A stretch of DNA of 64,000 bases from Sporosarcina luteola (GTDB lineage Bacteria; Bacillota; Bacilli; Bacillales_A; Planococcaceae). Of the stretch, positions 39,811-53,994 are shown piece by piece. The position numbers were made by a program, and so were the translations under genes. The first letter of the stretch is position 1. Every line of letters starts with the position of its first letter. The notes beneath the pieces are model-generated. The model saw nothing but the letters and a program-made list of their open reading frames with translations. It searched no databases and was not told where the DNA came from. The DNA lies in the NCBI RefSeq assembly GCF_023715585.1, contig NZ_JAMBOK010000001.1, positions 1,674,001 through 1,738,000 on the forward strand, given 5' to 3'.

Positions 39811-40647
39811 TTATCGAATGTTATTGATCAAGCCTAACATTTGATCGGCGAGCGTGACCGTCCGCGCGTTGAATTGGTAAGAACGCTGGACATTGATCAG
39901 GTCTGTCATCTCTTTTTCGTAATTGACGTTTGAGGCTTCAAGCTTCCCGCTTTCCATGTTAATCCGGTTGCGGTTGGCGCCGTTCATTTCCGTCAGGATA
40001 TCTCCGGCAGCGACGCCGAGTTCCGCTACGTTTTCAGGAAGCGCGAACAATGTCGAAGAAAGCCGGTTCATCAAGTTCGGGCGTTCCAAAGTCGTGACGC
40101 CCATTTGGATTTGCTGTACGTTTCCATCGTAATTGGTCACTTGAAGGACACCGCCCGGAAGCATGGCATAATCTCTCACGCTGTCGGAGAATGTGATCGG
40201 CTGTCCTGCGCTATTCGCGACAGGATACCCTTCGCCGTTGACAAGCATCAGGTTGCCGCCTTCAACAGGTGAAACGTAAAAATTCCCAGCGCGCGTGTAC
40301 ACCGTTTGCTCCCCGTTTTCTCCGGGCATGATAAGGTTGAAATATTGCTTCGGTTCGGTCAGTGCAAAATCGAGTTCACGGCCGGTCGTCTGCAACGTTC
40401 CGACTGTCCAGTTCATTTTCGCAGGACCGAGCGCAGCACCGACGCCATAGCGGATGCCCGCAGGGGATTGACGCTGGGCTGTATCGGCTTTATCGTTGTT
40501 GAATTGCTGGTAGAGGAGTTCATGGAAATTGGCTTCACTCGATTTATACCCGTTTGTCGCCGAATTTGCAAGGTTATTCCCGATAATATCGAATTGGTTC
40601 TGCAATTGGTTCATTGTGTTAACTGCCGTCGTCATTGATCGTATCAT
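39811..40647 (-). CDS. flhP: Flagellar hook-basal body protein FlhP
   Basis: 278 residues of the flagellar rod/hook family (FlgG/FlgF-like). The N-terminal helix 'MNQLQNQFDIIGNNLANSATNGYKS' region (in two parts) and the C-terminal 'ASNVNYEKEMTDLINVQRS' are the standard end domains that form the coiled-coil tube. It is paired with flhO just upstream and located by mbl, as in B. subtilis. It is a distal-rod or hook-junction component. RBS AAAGGGG. Confidence 0.9.
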   Translation of the reverse strand: MIRSMTTAVNTMNQLQNQFDIIGNNLANSATNGYKSSEANFHELLYQQFNNDKADTAQRQSPAGIRYGVGAALGPAKMNWTVGTLQTTGRELDFALTEPKQYFNLIMPGENGEQTVYTRAGNFYVSPVEGGNLMLVNGEGYPVANSAGQPITFSDSVRDYAMLPGGVLQVTNYDGNVQQIQMGVTTLERPNLMNRLSSTLFALPENVAELGVAAGDILTEMNGANRNRINMESGKLEASNVNYEKEMTDLINVQRSYQFNARTVTLADQMLGLINNIR

Positions 40648-40672
40648 TCGATTCGGCCCCTTTCAAAACGCA

Positions 40673-41509
40673 TCATCCGTTGACCCGTCCTATTTCGTTC
40701 ACGGCTTTTTCCATGCTGCGGTCATACGCTTGAAGAATTTTTTGATTCGCTTCGAATGCGCGGTACGCGGCGAGCATGTCCGTCATCGACTTCGCAGCGT
40801 CGACGTTGGAGCCTTCCAAAAAGCCTTGTTGGAATGAATATCCGACTCCTGCAGCGTTTTGTGCTTCTGGCAAATTAGCGGCGCTTGCAAAGAGGCCGTT
40901 ATCTTGCTTTAGGAGGGCGCCGGGCTGTTCCGCGAATGAAACACCGAGCCTCGTTACCGTTGCGCCGTCCTGCATGATGTCCCCGGTGTCTGAAATGCTG
41001 AAGTCGTCATTTTGCAGTTGGATGCGCTGACCGTTCGTGTCGAGTACATAATACCCCATTGGATTCGTCAAGTAACCGGCTGCATCGATTGTGAAATTCC
41101 CGTTTTTCGTGTAGAGCTCATTTCCGTTTTCATTTTCAAGCCGGAAAAAGACAGCTCCTTGTTCACCGGTTTCCGGGTCGATCGGCAGGCTTCCGTCCAG
41201 CAGCGCAATGTCTGTCGTCATGCCCGTTTCACGAAGTGTCCCTTGAGTGAAAAGCGGCATCGTCTCTTGCATGTAAACGCCTGTCGACAGCTCTCCAACC
41301 GGCGATAAGCCCTTCAGTTGAATTCCCTTTTGCGTCGGGATGCGCTGCGCATTGAGGCTTGACATGAACATTTCCGGAAATGAACGGATGCTTGACTGTT
41401 CGGCTTTGAAGCCTGGTGTATTGGCGTTCGCGATGTTGTTTGCCAGCATCTCCGTCCTGCGCTGCTGCGCGATCATGCCGGAGCCGACTGTGTAAAACCC
41501 ACGGAACAT
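40673..41509 (-). CDS. flhO: Flagellar hook-basal body protein FlhO
   Basis: About 278 residues, paralogous to FlhP. The N-terminal motif 'MLANNIANANTPGFKAE' and the C-terminal 'SNVDAAKSMTDMLAAYRAFE' are typical flagellar basal-body rod/hook ends. I chose the ATG at 41509 ('MFRGFYTVGSG'), 10 nt after GGAGG, over the in-frame start at 41530. It is separated from flhP by 25 nt, so the two are one operon. It probably forms part of the rod with FlhP. Confidence 0.9.
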   Translation of the reverse strand: MFRGFYTVGSGMIAQQRRTEMLANNIANANTPGFKAEQSSIRSFPEMFMSSLNAQRIPTQKGIQLKGLSPVGELSTGVYMQETMPLFTQGTLRETGMTTDIALLDGSLPIDPETGEQGAVFFRLENENGNELYTKNGNFTIDAAGYLTNPMGYYVLDTNGQRIQLQNDDFSISDTGDIMQDGATVTRLGVSFAEQPGALLKQDNGLFASAANLPEAQNAAGVGYSFQQGFLEGSNVDAAKSMTDMLAAYRAFEANQKILQAYDRSMEKAVNEIGRVNG

Positions 41510-41575
41510 AAGGCACCCGCCTCCTTTCAAAATTCGTTCTTCTCTTTATATCGGATGGATCAAAAGTATTTTTAC

Positions 41576-42568
41576 TTAGTGTCGGCCAGTTTTGCCGATG
41601 TTGTCGAGTAGGATTCCCGTCCCGATCGCAACACAGCTGAGTGGATTATCCGAAATGAATACCGGCACTTTCAATTCTTCTGCAAGCAGCGTGTCGATTC
41701 CGTGCAACAGGGCGCCGCCTCCTGTGAGGAAGACGCCGCGATCGATGATGTCCGCGGATAGCTCCGGCGGTGTTTTCTCCAATACGTTTTTTGCGGATTG
41801 GATGATCATGCCGACCGATTCGCTGAGCGCTTCACGAATTTCATCAGATCCGATCGTAATGGTGCGCGGAAGTCCGCTGACCATATCGCGACCTCGGATG
41901 TCCATCTGTTCCTTCCGGCCGCCCGGAAAGACGGTCGCGATCTCTTTTTTGATCGTTTCCGCCGTACGCTCGCCGATGAGCAATTTATATCTTTTCTTGA
42001 TTGATTGAATAATGTCATTGTCAAATAAGTCTCCGGCAGCTTTGATCGATTCGGAAGTGACGATATCGCCCATTGACAGCACTGCGACGTCCGTCGTCCC
42101 TCCGCCGATATCGATGACCATATTGCCGCTCGGCTGGAAGATGTCCATGCCGGCGCCGATTGCCGCGACTTTCGGTTCTTCTTCGAGATATACTTTTTTG
42201 CCGCCGGATTTTTCCGCCGCATCCTGGATCGCTTTCTGCTCGACATTCGTAATGTTTGTCGGGCAGCAGACGAGAATCCGCGGCTTCGAAAGAAATCCTT
42301 TGACATTCAGTTTATTGATAAAATGGCGAAGCATCATTTCCGTCACGTCGAAATCTGCGATGACACCGTCTTTCATCGGACGGATGGCAATGATATTGCC
42401 AGGTGTCCTTCCTACCATTTTAAACGCTTCTTCACCAACCGCCAGTACTTTGTTTGTATGTTTGTCGATCGCTACCACTGCAGGCTCGTCAAGAACGATG
42501 CCTTTCCCTTTTACGTGAATCAACACATTCGCAGTCCCTAGGTCGATTCCGATATCCTTTGCAAACAT
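41576..42568 (-). CDS. mbl: Actin-like cell-shape protein Mbl
   Basis: About 330 residues of the MreB/Mbl actin family, which forms membrane-associated filaments that guide the lateral-wall synthesis machinery. Nucleotide-binding motifs: 'DIGIDLGTANVL' (phosphate 1), 'VIDIGGGTTDVAV' (phosphate 2) and 'FLTGGGALLHGID' (adenosine). I chose ATG 42568 ('MFAKDIG'), matching relatives; the longer frame from 42589 is less likely. Location beside spoIIID and flhO supports Mbl rather than MreB, which normally lies with mreCD. Confidence 0.93.
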   Translation of the reverse strand: MFAKDIGIDLGTANVLIHVKGKGIVLDEPAVVAIDKHTNKVLAVGEEAFKMVGRTPGNIIAIRPMKDGVIADFDVTEMMLRHFINKLNVKGFLSKPRILVCCPTNITNVEQKAIQDAAEKSGGKKVYLEEEPKVAAIGAGMDIFQPSGNMVIDIGGGTTDVAVLSMGDIVTSESIKAAGDLFDNDIIQSIKKRYKLLIGERTAETIKKEIATVFPGGRKEQMDIRGRDMVSGLPRTITIGSDEIREALSESVGMIIQSAKNVLEKTPPELSADIIDRGVFLTGGGALLHGIDTLLAEELKVPVFISDNPLSCVAIGTGILLDNIGKTGRH

Positions 42569-42933
42569 CAATCCCGTTTCCCCTTCCAACTTCAGTTCGG
42601 TCGTCCAGTCTCCTAACTATAGATTGTACCATAATGACTCTTTAATGAACACAAATATTGACAGGAATTTTGCATTTTTTCATGCAGTTATTTGGGGCTT
42701 GCAGAATCGTGTCGAATGGGGGTTTTTTACAGGTATTTTTGGGGAGTGTGTACGTTGACGACAGTTTTTATGTAGGTCTTTTTCATTCCACTCTAAAAGA
42801 CATGGGTGTATTTATCAACTATTTATTACTTGTTTTTGTCATTTTCATTCGGGTATGAGACTGTTTTGCTCATGCGAAAAGACAGGGTTTCCGCCTTCCT
42901 GCAAGGATGGTCGATGGTCCCCGTCTATTCCCG
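42569..42933. other. Gene-free gap between spoIIID and mbl
   Basis: I see no supported gene, array or strong hairpin in this 365-bp stretch. On the minus strand TACAAT near 42625-42630 could be the -10 box of mbl, but no convincing -35 at the right distance was found. Confidence 0.5.
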
Positions 42934-43203
42934 TTACGTGTTGCGGGCTTTCTTATTTTCATTCATCCATTTCATCCGTGTTGCTTCACCGCCTCTTAAA
43001 TGTCTGACAGACTTATGATAGGCAAGTACGTTGGCGACTTCTTCGGATAACTCCACATCCACATTCGGCAGTCTCTCCGTCAAATCTTTATGGACCGTGC
43101 TTTTCGAATAGCCCGTCGTTTTCGCCAGCGCCCGTACGGTAAGTCCTGTGTCCAGCAACATTTTGCCGAGGCGCACGCATCGCCTCCGAATTTGCTCGTG
43201 CAC
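42934..43203 (-). CDS. spoIIID: Sporulation transcription factor SpoIIID
   Basis: 89 residues, the family size. SpoIIID is a small DNA-binding regulator of the mother cell that switches sigma-E genes on or off. The helix-turn-helix 'VRALAKTTGYSKSTVHKDL' is clear, preceded by 'RRRCVRLGKMLL'. The start is GTG with RBS GGAAAGAGG. A sigma-E-like promoter is visible upstream. It lies between spoIIQ and mbl, as in B. subtilis. Confidence 0.95.
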   Translation of the reverse strand: MHEQIRRRCVRLGKMLLDTGLTVRALAKTTGYSKSTVHKDLTERLPNVDVELSEEVANVLAYHKSVRHLRGGEATRMKWMNENKKARNT

Positions 43204-43240
43204 GCCCTCTTCCTTTCCTGTCAGCTCCGTTTCTTCCTTT

Positions 43241-43270
43241 ATCTTATGCAGTGGTTGCCGCGGTTATGTC
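43241..43270 (-). promoter_or_regulatory. Candidate sigma-E promoter of spoIIID
   Basis: On the minus strand GACATAA (-35-like) and CATAAGAT (-10-like) are 15 nt apart, close to the sigma-E pattern. The predicted start site lies about 30 nt before the GTG. The assignment is inference from the known sigma-E control of spoIIID. Confidence 0.4.
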
Positions 43271-43470
43271 AAAGCTGGATTGTTGTGGCGGGGTTATTGT
43301 TTTATCGGGTGTTGTGGGATGTTGTTTGGACGCGGAACAAGCTGCTTTGGACTCGGAAATCCACTATTAGGACGGATGTAGGCAATTCATAAGATCTGTT
43401 TCCTTCCGCGGTAACTGTTGATGGACAATAACTCGAATCTATTGGTTGCGCCAAATGCCCTTACCACAAA

Positions 43471-43498
43471 AAACCACTCTCGCAATGGAGAGTGGTTT
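43471..43498 (-). terminator. Terminator of spoIIQ
   Basis: AAACCACTCTC (43471-43481) pairs with GAGAGTGGTTT (43488-43498), with U residues following on the minus strand. It lies 8 bases beyond the stop codon. Confidence 0.9.
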
Positions 43499-43505
43499 GG
43501 TCAGT

Positions 43506-44159
43506 TTAGAATCCTAGTAATGAGCGCGGGTTGACTGGGTTGCCGTCCTTGTGCACTTCGAAGTGCAGGTGTGTACCGGCTTTCGTGTTCCATTCGTTGC
43601 TTGTGGCAGTTGCGAGTGATTGGCCTTGTGTGACTTCATCGCCTTCTTTGACGAGGATGCCTGTCAAGGAGCTGTAGATGGTTGTCATTCCGTTGGCGTG
43701 TTCGATAGTGATTTCGCTGCCTTGGAATTCATCGATAACGACTTCTTTCACTGTTCCGCTAAGGGCTGCAACGACTTCAAAAGGTTGGCCATCCATTGAG
43801 ATCGAGATGCCTTTGTTTGTAAGATATGATTGATTGAAGACGAGGAGTGCATTTTCACGCGACTCTTCATCGGCTTCTGCATCATAGTACTCTTGTATAA
43901 TCGCCACTTCATCGAGTTGGTCCTCTTTGAATGGGAATTTGAGTACTTCGTTTGCAGCATTTGTTTCAACAAGCGGCGGGGTGTTCGGATCTGTTGCGAC
44001 GTCGGCAGTTTCGTTCGGGCCCTTTTGGATGAAGGCATTGTAGCCCCAAATCATGCCGACGAAGACGATCGCGATTCCCGCGTAGATGGCCGGCCAGAAC
44101 CATCTATTCTTCTGACTCTTATTCTTCTGAGAAGGGGATTTCGGTTTTTCTTCTCGCAT
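43506..44159 (-). CDS. spoIIQ: Stage II sporulation protein SpoIIQ (M23-like)
   Basis: About 217 residues. It has a basic N-terminus, one membrane helix (about 22-41) and a C-terminal LytM/M23 fold (about 110-215). SpoIIQ is made in the forespore and pairs with SpoIIIAH to form the feeding channel. The zinc site looks degenerate: the usual His-x-x-x-Asp is 'SMDG' and the usual Tyr-x-His is 'YSS', while 'THLHFEVHKDG' is kept, so peptidase activity is doubtful, as in B. subtilis. ATG 44159 has AGGTGA 6 nt upstream. spoIID ends 10 nt before it. Confidence 0.9.
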   Translation of the reverse strand: MREEKPKSPSQKNKSQKNRWFWPAIYAGIAIVFVGMIWGYNAFIQKGPNETADVATDPNTPPLVETNAANEVLKFPFKEDQLDEVAIIQEYYDAEADEESRENALLVFNQSYLTNKGISISMDGQPFEVVAALSGTVKEVVIDEFQGSEITIEHANGMTTIYSSLTGILVKEGDEVTQGQSLATATSNEWNTKAGTHLHFEVHKDGNPVNPRSLLGF

Positions 44160-44169
44160 TATCATCACC

Positions 44170-45132
44170 TCACTTGCTATTGTTTGCAAGTGTTGGTGTT
44201 TTTAAACATTCAGATTCGTCTACTTCAAATTTTTTTATTGTCGTGTCGGAATAATAGTAGGTCAGTATGTTTTCAGCGGTCCATCCTTTCTGGGCGAAGG
44301 CTTCCGCACCGTATTGGCTCATGCCGACCCCGTGTCCGTATCCCTTCGTCGTAATGAGGACGATCTCGTTTGTGACGTCGTAGGCGATGTCAAAGTCAGT
44401 TGAAGCGAGTCCGAGCGCTTCACGCATGTCCCTGCCGCTCATTTCGAAGCCGGTGGATACCGCTTTTTGTACGCGTCCTGTTTGATTGCGGACAAGTTTG
44501 AGGCTTTTAAACTGATCGGCTTTCCAAGCGGATCCGAGCGCTTTATTCCACTTCGCAATCGGCATTTCGATGTGCCGTTCCACTTTCGCTGCGACGATTT
44601 CCTCACCCGGGCTTTCCACGCTCTGCAAGTACGGAATCGGGTTGCCACTGTAGTTTTGCGCAGTCTCAGTCTTCCCATTCGAAGTCGAAAAAAACATGGC
44701 GGTGATCATTTCATCACCATACACAATCGTGTCTCCCTCGGTCGACGCGACAATTTCCTTTAGCTTCTTCTCGTTTTCCTTGAACTTCTTCCCCCAGCGT
44801 TCCTTCCGTTCTGCTGCGGTTTTATAGACTTGGGCGGAGACGGTCGCTTCGATCGGCTTCTTGCCGCCATCCGTCGTCCGCAGAACATAGGTCCGAGCCG
44901 CAATCGCTTGTGCCCTTAAGGCCTCGTCATGGAAGCCGATCGGCATTTCGCCGGCGACGACCCCTACGACATACTCCTCAAGCGGCATAGGCTTGTCCAC
45001 CCCTTCCACAGTGATAGTGATTACGCAAGGATCTTCCTTTGCCACGTTTTTCTCCGGTTCGACTGTCGTTTTCATGAAGATGGGAATAAAAAATAGTAGT
45101 ACGATGAATAAAACGGCTAGTAGTTTGTCCAT
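44170..45132 (-). CDS. spoIID: Stage II sporulation protein SpoIID (lytic transglycosylase)
   Basis: About 320 residues. A short N-terminus precedes a membrane helix (about 4-20), and the extracellular SpoIID domain runs from about 40 to 310. SpoIID cuts denuded glycan strands during engulfment. Motifs: 'PLEEYVVGVVAGEMP' with the catalytic Glu, 'ALRAQAIAARTY' and 'GYGHGVGMSQYGAEAF'. The start is uncertain: ATG 45132 lacks a clear RBS, while a TTG at 45168 has AGGGG 8 nt upstream but inside the murA terminator. On the minus strand CATACAAT (45138-45145) resembles a sigma-E -10 box. Confidence 0.9.
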   Translation of the reverse strand: MDKLLAVLFIVLLFFIPIFMKTTVEPEKNVAKEDPCVITITVEGVDKPMPLEEYVVGVVAGEMPIGFHDEALRAQAIAARTYVLRTTDGGKKPIEATVSAQVYKTAAERKERWGKKFKENEKKLKEIVASTEGDTIVYGDEMITAMFFSTSNGKTETAQNYSGNPIPYLQSVESPGEEIVAAKVERHIEMPIAKWNKALGSAWKADQFKSLKLVRNQTGRVQKAVSTGFEMSGRDMREALGLASTDFDIAYDVTNEIVLITTKGYGHGVGMSQYGAEAFAQKGWTAENILTYYYSDTTIKKFEVDESECLKTPTLANNSK

Positions 45133-45169
45133 ATTCGATTGTATGATGAAGGATCGTATTTCATTCAAA

Positions 45170-45208
45170 AAAACTGCCCCTCGCCGATATGGCAAGGAGC
45201 AGTTTTTG
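45170..45208 (-). terminator. Terminator of murA
   Basis: A long stem (AACTGCTCCTTGCC with GGCGAGGGGCAGTT) around a short loop, followed by seven U on the minus strand. It separates murA from spoIID. Confidence 0.85.
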
Positions 45209-45240
45209 GAGTAAACGAATAAGAGTATGAAGAGTGCTGT

Positions 45241-46542
45241 TTAGACGAGTTGCTTCTCTGCTTCCATTTTCGTTTCTTCCGTAGTCACGCGTTCGATGTC
45301 TGCACCGAGCGCTTTCAATTTCTTATGGAAATCCACGTAGCCGCGATCCAGATGATCCAGTTCCGTGACGCGTGTAACGCCTTCCGCAACAAGGCCTGCC
45401 AAGATGAGGGCAGCTGCCGCGCGCAAGTCCGTTGCCGCAACTTCAGCCCCTTGCAGATCGGAAGGACCTGAGATGATGACTGAACGTCCTTCGATTTTGA
45501 CGCTCGCGTTCATGCGTCGGAATTCTTCGACGTGCATAAAGCGGTTTTCAAATACCGTTTCCGTGAGCACTCCTGTTCCGGATGCCGTCAGCATAAGTGC
45601 CATCATTTGTGACTGCATGTCTGTCGGGAATCCTGGATGCGGCATCGTTTTCAAGTCAACTGCCTTCAAAGGATGCTTCGCACGGATTCGTAAGCCTTCG
45701 TCCAATTCCGTGATGATGACGCCCATTTCGCCAAGCTTGGAGATCAACGCTGCGTTATGCTCAGGTACAGCGTTTTCGATTGTCACGTCTCCGCCTGTGA
45801 TAGCTGCGGCGACCATGAATGTACCTGTTTCGATACGGTCAGGAATGATATGGTGAATCGTGCCGTGAAGCTTCTCAACGCCTTCGATCCGGATTGCATC
45901 CGTACCGGCGCCGACCACTCTTCCGCCCATTTCATTGATGAAGTTCGCTAAATCGACAATTTCCGGCTCTTTCGCCGCGTTTTCAATAATTGTCGTACCT
46001 TTTGCAAGAGCGGCTGCCGTCATGATGTTTTCCGTTGCACCTACGCTCGGGAAATCCAAATAGATCTTGGCGCCTTTCAGACCATTCTCCGCTTTCGCTT
46101 CAACATGTCCATGTCCAAATGTAATTTCCGCACCCATCGCTTCGAACCCTTTCAGATGCTGATCAATCGGACGTGAGCCGATCGCGCATCCTCCTGGCAA
46201 CGCTACGCGTGCAAAACCGTTGCGCGCGAGCAATGGCCCCATAACGAGAATTGACGCACGCATTTTACGTACATAATCGAAATGTGCTTCACTAGCGAGT
46301 TTTTCAGTTGAATCAATGATAACTTGCCCTCTGGATGGATCGTATTCGACCTTCGCATCCAAACTCTTGACTACTTCGTTGATCGTGGAGACGTCCGACA
46401 GATTCGGCACGTCGCGAATGATATTAGGACCATCCGACGCGAGCAATGCAGCCGCCAGGATTGGCAGCACCGCATTTTTAGCGCCTTCCACACGTACGTT
46501 TCCGTGAAGAACGCGTCCACCATTAATAATTATTTTGTCCAC
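45241..46542 (-). CDS. murA: UDP-N-acetylglucosamine 1-carboxyvinyltransferase
   Basis: 433 residues from the GTG at 46542, preceded by GGAGGGG at good spacing; the upstream extension to 46608 is not needed. MurA adds enolpyruvate from PEP to UDP-GlcNAc, the first committed step of peptidoglycan synthesis. Catalytic Cys119 is in '[11 protein letters not shown]', with '[13 protein letters not shown]' at the N-terminus. A Cys rather than Asp predicts fosfomycin sensitivity of the enzyme. Position next to ywzB and the atp operon matches murAA of B. subtilis. Confidence 0.95.
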   Translation of the reverse strand: MDKIIINGGRVLHGNVRVEGAKNAVLPILAAALLASDGPNIIRDVPNLSDVSTINEVVKSLDAKVEYDPSRGQVIIDSTEKLASEAHFDYVRKMRASILVMGPLLARNGFARVALPGGCAIGSRPIDQHLKGFEAMGAEITFGHGHVEAKAENGLKGAKIYLDFPSVGATENIMTAAALAKGTTIIENAAKEPEIVDLANFINEMGGRVVGAGTDAIRIEGVEKLHGTIHHIIPDRIETGTFMVAAAITGGDVTIENAVPEHNAALISKLGEMGVIITELDEGLRIRAKHPLKAVDLKTMPHPGFPTDMQSQMMALMLTASGTGVLTETVFENRFMHVEEFRRMNASVKIEGRSVIISGPSDLQGAEVAATDLRAAAALILAGLVAEGVTRVTELDHLDRGYVDFHKKLKALGADIERVTTEETKMEAEKQLV

Positions 46543-46814
46543 AAAAAGCCCCTCCGACTCAGTATTTATAATATTATCCATAATTTTCCATTGAACTTTT
46601 TTCGTCATAAATTAAACATAAAAACACATACTATTCTACAACGCTCTACATTATTAAACAAGTAACTACAGAGCTATTTTCCCGTCTATCTACAAGATAG
46701 TCTATAATATGTACCCATTTGTCGTTTTGTGTTCTCTGATGACGTAGGCATTTGCCAAGTGACACTTATGTAATTCCCATAACTTGTCGGAAATTAAACA
46801 TTTTTTTCTATTTA

Positions 46815-46860
46815 ATGTCATCGCCCCGTTCACATCCAGATGTAGACGCGGCGATGACAT
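46815..46860 (-). other. Strong hairpin between ywzB and murA
   Basis: ATGTCATCGCC (46815-46825) pairs with GGCGATGACAT (46850-46860); a second small palindrome (ACATCCAGATGT) lies in its loop. There is no U tract on either strand, so it may be an mRNA element rather than a terminator. The rest of 46543-46941 shows only AT-rich sequence. Confidence 0.55.
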
Positions 46861-46941
46861 GGATTCCGTGGCTTATGAGTAGTTTTGACTGAGACATTAG
46901 CCTACTGACTATGTACCCGATTTTCATTCCACCAAACAATG

Positions 46942-47178
46942 TCAATTAAATAAAGTAGGAATCCTTCCTGACCAATAGGATATGTCCAAAAAGAAATTTG
47001 ATACGGTCGAACCTATTGCAAAACTCAATAAAATAAAGAGCAATTGCGCTTGAAAAACATGGTGCTTTTTGATGATTTTCTCCGGCATAATTGCCTGCAG
47101 TGCATAAAATGACAGGCCAATGAAGAAAATATGCGAGACGATGGCTAGCATCGGGTTGTGTGCAAATACGTCATTCAT
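46942..47178 (-). CDS. ywzB: DUF1146-family membrane protein YwzB
   Basis: 78 residues with two hydrophobic segments (about 10-28 and 45-65). The motif 'GLSFYALQAIMPEK' and 'GSTVSNFFLDI' fit the DUF1146 family, whose genes usually lie between atpC and murA, as here. Function unknown. RBS AAGGAGG precedes the ATG. Confidence 0.85.
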   Translation of the reverse strand: MNDVFAHNPMLAIVSHIFFIGLSFYALQAIMPEKIIKKHHVFQAQLLFILLSFAIGSTVSNFFLDISYWSGRIPTLFN

Positions 47179-47250
47179 AGTCCTGCCTCCTTTTTTAAAA
47201 ACCGGATTTACATACGTGCTTGCCGTGATTAATTAACTCGCAGCGGCGAA

Positions 47251-47300
47251 TCATAAGCGCGGGAACGACTTTCTTGAGCGCTGCCCCACTGTTTATAGGC
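47251..47300 (+). repeat. Degenerate 20-bp repeat, TTCTTGAGCG type
   Basis: TCATAAGCGC at 47251 and TTCTTGAGCG at 47271 are 20 bp apart, with a weak TTTATAGGCG at 47293. It lies beyond the atp-operon terminator, the usual place for such arrays, but only one core is good. Confidence 0.4.
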
Positions 47301-47325
47301 GAGTGAGTTTGCAAGCAATAAAATG

Positions 47326-47355
47326 CGGGCAGAAGAAAGACTCCCTCTGCCCGCC
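47326..47355 (-). terminator. Terminator of atp operon
   Basis: GCGGGCAGA (47326-47334) pairs with TCTGCCCGC (47347-47355), followed by ATTTTATT on the minus strand. It lies 16 bases beyond the atpC stop. Confidence 0.9.
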
Positions 47356-47371
47356 AACCCAGTCAAAGCTA

Positions 47372-50123
<2,752 letters not shown>

Positions 50124-50164
50124 TTATTGTTTAATTAGATCAGAATCCATATATACGGTACGAA

Positions 50165-51688
<1,524 letters not shown>

Positions 51689-51699
51689 TCAATTTCAAA

Positions 51700-52239
51700 T
51701 TAGGATCCGATCAAACTACGTTGCAGTTTTTCAAGCTTCGCGCTCAAGCTGCTATCGTAAATCTGATTGCCGATTTGAAGGCGTACGCCCCCGATCAAGC
51801 TTGGATCGATGATATTTTCAATGCGTAAAGAATGTTTGCCGATCTTTTTTGCGAAAGTGGCCGAAAGGGCGTTTGTCTCTTGCTCCGTCAACGGGCGTGT
51901 CGAGTATACTTTCGCTTCTGCGATTCCTGCAGCATTATCTGCAAGTGCGAGGAATTCTTCGAAGACATTTTGCGCTTCATCCATGCGCTTCGTATCAAGA
52001 AATACGTATAACGCATTCAATACGAGCGGATTCGCGCCTTTAAAAATGCTTGCGATGAGTTCCTTCTTCTTTGTTGATGATAATCTCGGAGAATCCAATA
52101 GCTCACCAAGATCTTTATTGTCACGGAACGCACTCACCAATTCTTTCATTTCTTCCTGAATTGAACCGGTTTGTCCATGTTGTTGAGATAGTTCGAATAA
52201 GGCTAGCGCATAGCGTTTTGCTACGACGGAGTTGCTCAT
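51700..52239 (-). CDS. atpH: ATP synthase delta subunit
   Basis: 179 residues. It has the N-terminal helical domain ('VAKRYALALFELSQQ') and the C-terminal 'NIIDPSLIGGVRLQIGNQI' that ties F1 to the b stalk. Its start overlaps the atpF stop by four bases, so translation is coupled. Confidence 0.94.
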   Translation of the reverse strand: MSNSVVAKRYALALFELSQQHGQTGSIQEEMKELVSAFRDNKDLGELLDSPRLSSTKKKELIASIFKGANPLVLNALYVFLDTKRMDEAQNVFEEFLALADNAAGIAEAKVYSTRPLTEQETNALSATFAKKIGKHSLRIENIIDPSLIGGVRLQIGNQIYDSSLSAKLEKLQRSLIGS

Positions 52240-52790
52240 CGGCTTTCGCCTGCCTTCACAATCGTTTCTTCAATCAAAGCACGGTTGTCTTCCTCGGAGA
52301 TTTCTTTGCCAAGTACTTTGGACGCCGCCAAGATTGAAAGCGATACGAATTCTTCGCGGAGGGCTGCAACTGCCTTTTCCTTCTCTGTCGCGATTTCAAG
52401 AGAAGCGGATTCTTTCATCCGGTTCACTTCTGCGCGCGCTGCAGTCACCAGTTCTTCACGTTGTGTTTCACCTTGCTTACGAGCATTTTCAACAATCGAT
52501 TGTGCGTTTTCACGCGCTTCTTTTAAAAGGGCACGCTGCTCTTCCAAAAGTTTGTGTGATTCCAAGCGGCTTTTCTCGGCTGCTTCGATTTCGTTTGCGA
52601 TCAACTCAGCACGTTGATCCATAATTCCCATAAGCGGGCCCCAAGCGAACTTTTTAAGGAGCACCATGAGGACTGTGAAGAATAGGACTGTGACGATGAT
52701 GTCGCCTAGATTCAAGCCATTCGGGTTATTCAATGATGACAAAAATCCTCCGCCGTTTGCGGACAATAGGATGAAGGTGTTTCCTAACAC
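52236..52790 (-). CDS. atpF: ATP synthase b subunit
   Basis: 184 residues. It has one N-terminal membrane helix (about 27-45, 'GDIIVTVLFFTVLMVLL') and a long charged coiled coil forming the peripheral stalk. The start is GTG with RBS AAGGGAG. A 167-bp gap with a hairpin separates it from atpE, the largest gap inside the operon. Confidence 0.94.
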   Translation of the reverse strand: MLGNTFILLSANGGGFLSSLNNPNGLNLGDIIVTVLFFTVLMVLLKKFAWGPLMGIMDQRAELIANEIEAAEKSRLESHKLLEEQRALLKEARENAQSIVENARKQGETQREELVTAARAEVNRMKESASLEIATEKEKAVAALREEFVSLSILAASKVLGKEISEEDNRALIEETIVKAGESR

Positions 52791-52905
52791 GATTGTTTCA
52801 CTCCCTTCAAGAGCTCATGTCAATTTTCGTTATTGTATAGAAAGAACGTCATTCTTAATTTTCAACTTCAAATTAGCTGTTCAAACATCAGTTGTTACAT
52901 AAATG

Positions 52906-52941
52906 AATGGCGAAGGGCAGTTAGCCGCGTTCTTCGCCATT
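52906..52941 (-). other. Intercistronic hairpin downstream of atpE
   Basis: AATGGCGAAG (52906-52915) pairs with CTTCGCCATT (52932-52941) around a 16-nt loop, 17 bases beyond the atpE stop codon. There is no U tract on the minus strand, so it may protect or partly stop the transcript and help raise atpE expression. The role is inferred. Confidence 0.6.
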
Positions 52942-52957
52942 TAAAATTGTGTATCGA

Positions 52958-53203
<246 letters not shown>

Positions 53204-53253
53204 TCATGTTTTTTTATTGTTGTTTATCAACCCTGAAAAGGGGCACTATATGT

Positions 53254-53994
<741 letters not shown>

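Noticed and set aside
43260..43390. A further periodic array upstream of spoIIID
   Set aside because: GGTTATGTC and GGTTATTG occur, but not on a 20-bp grid; the first also forms part of the proposed sigma-E promoter.
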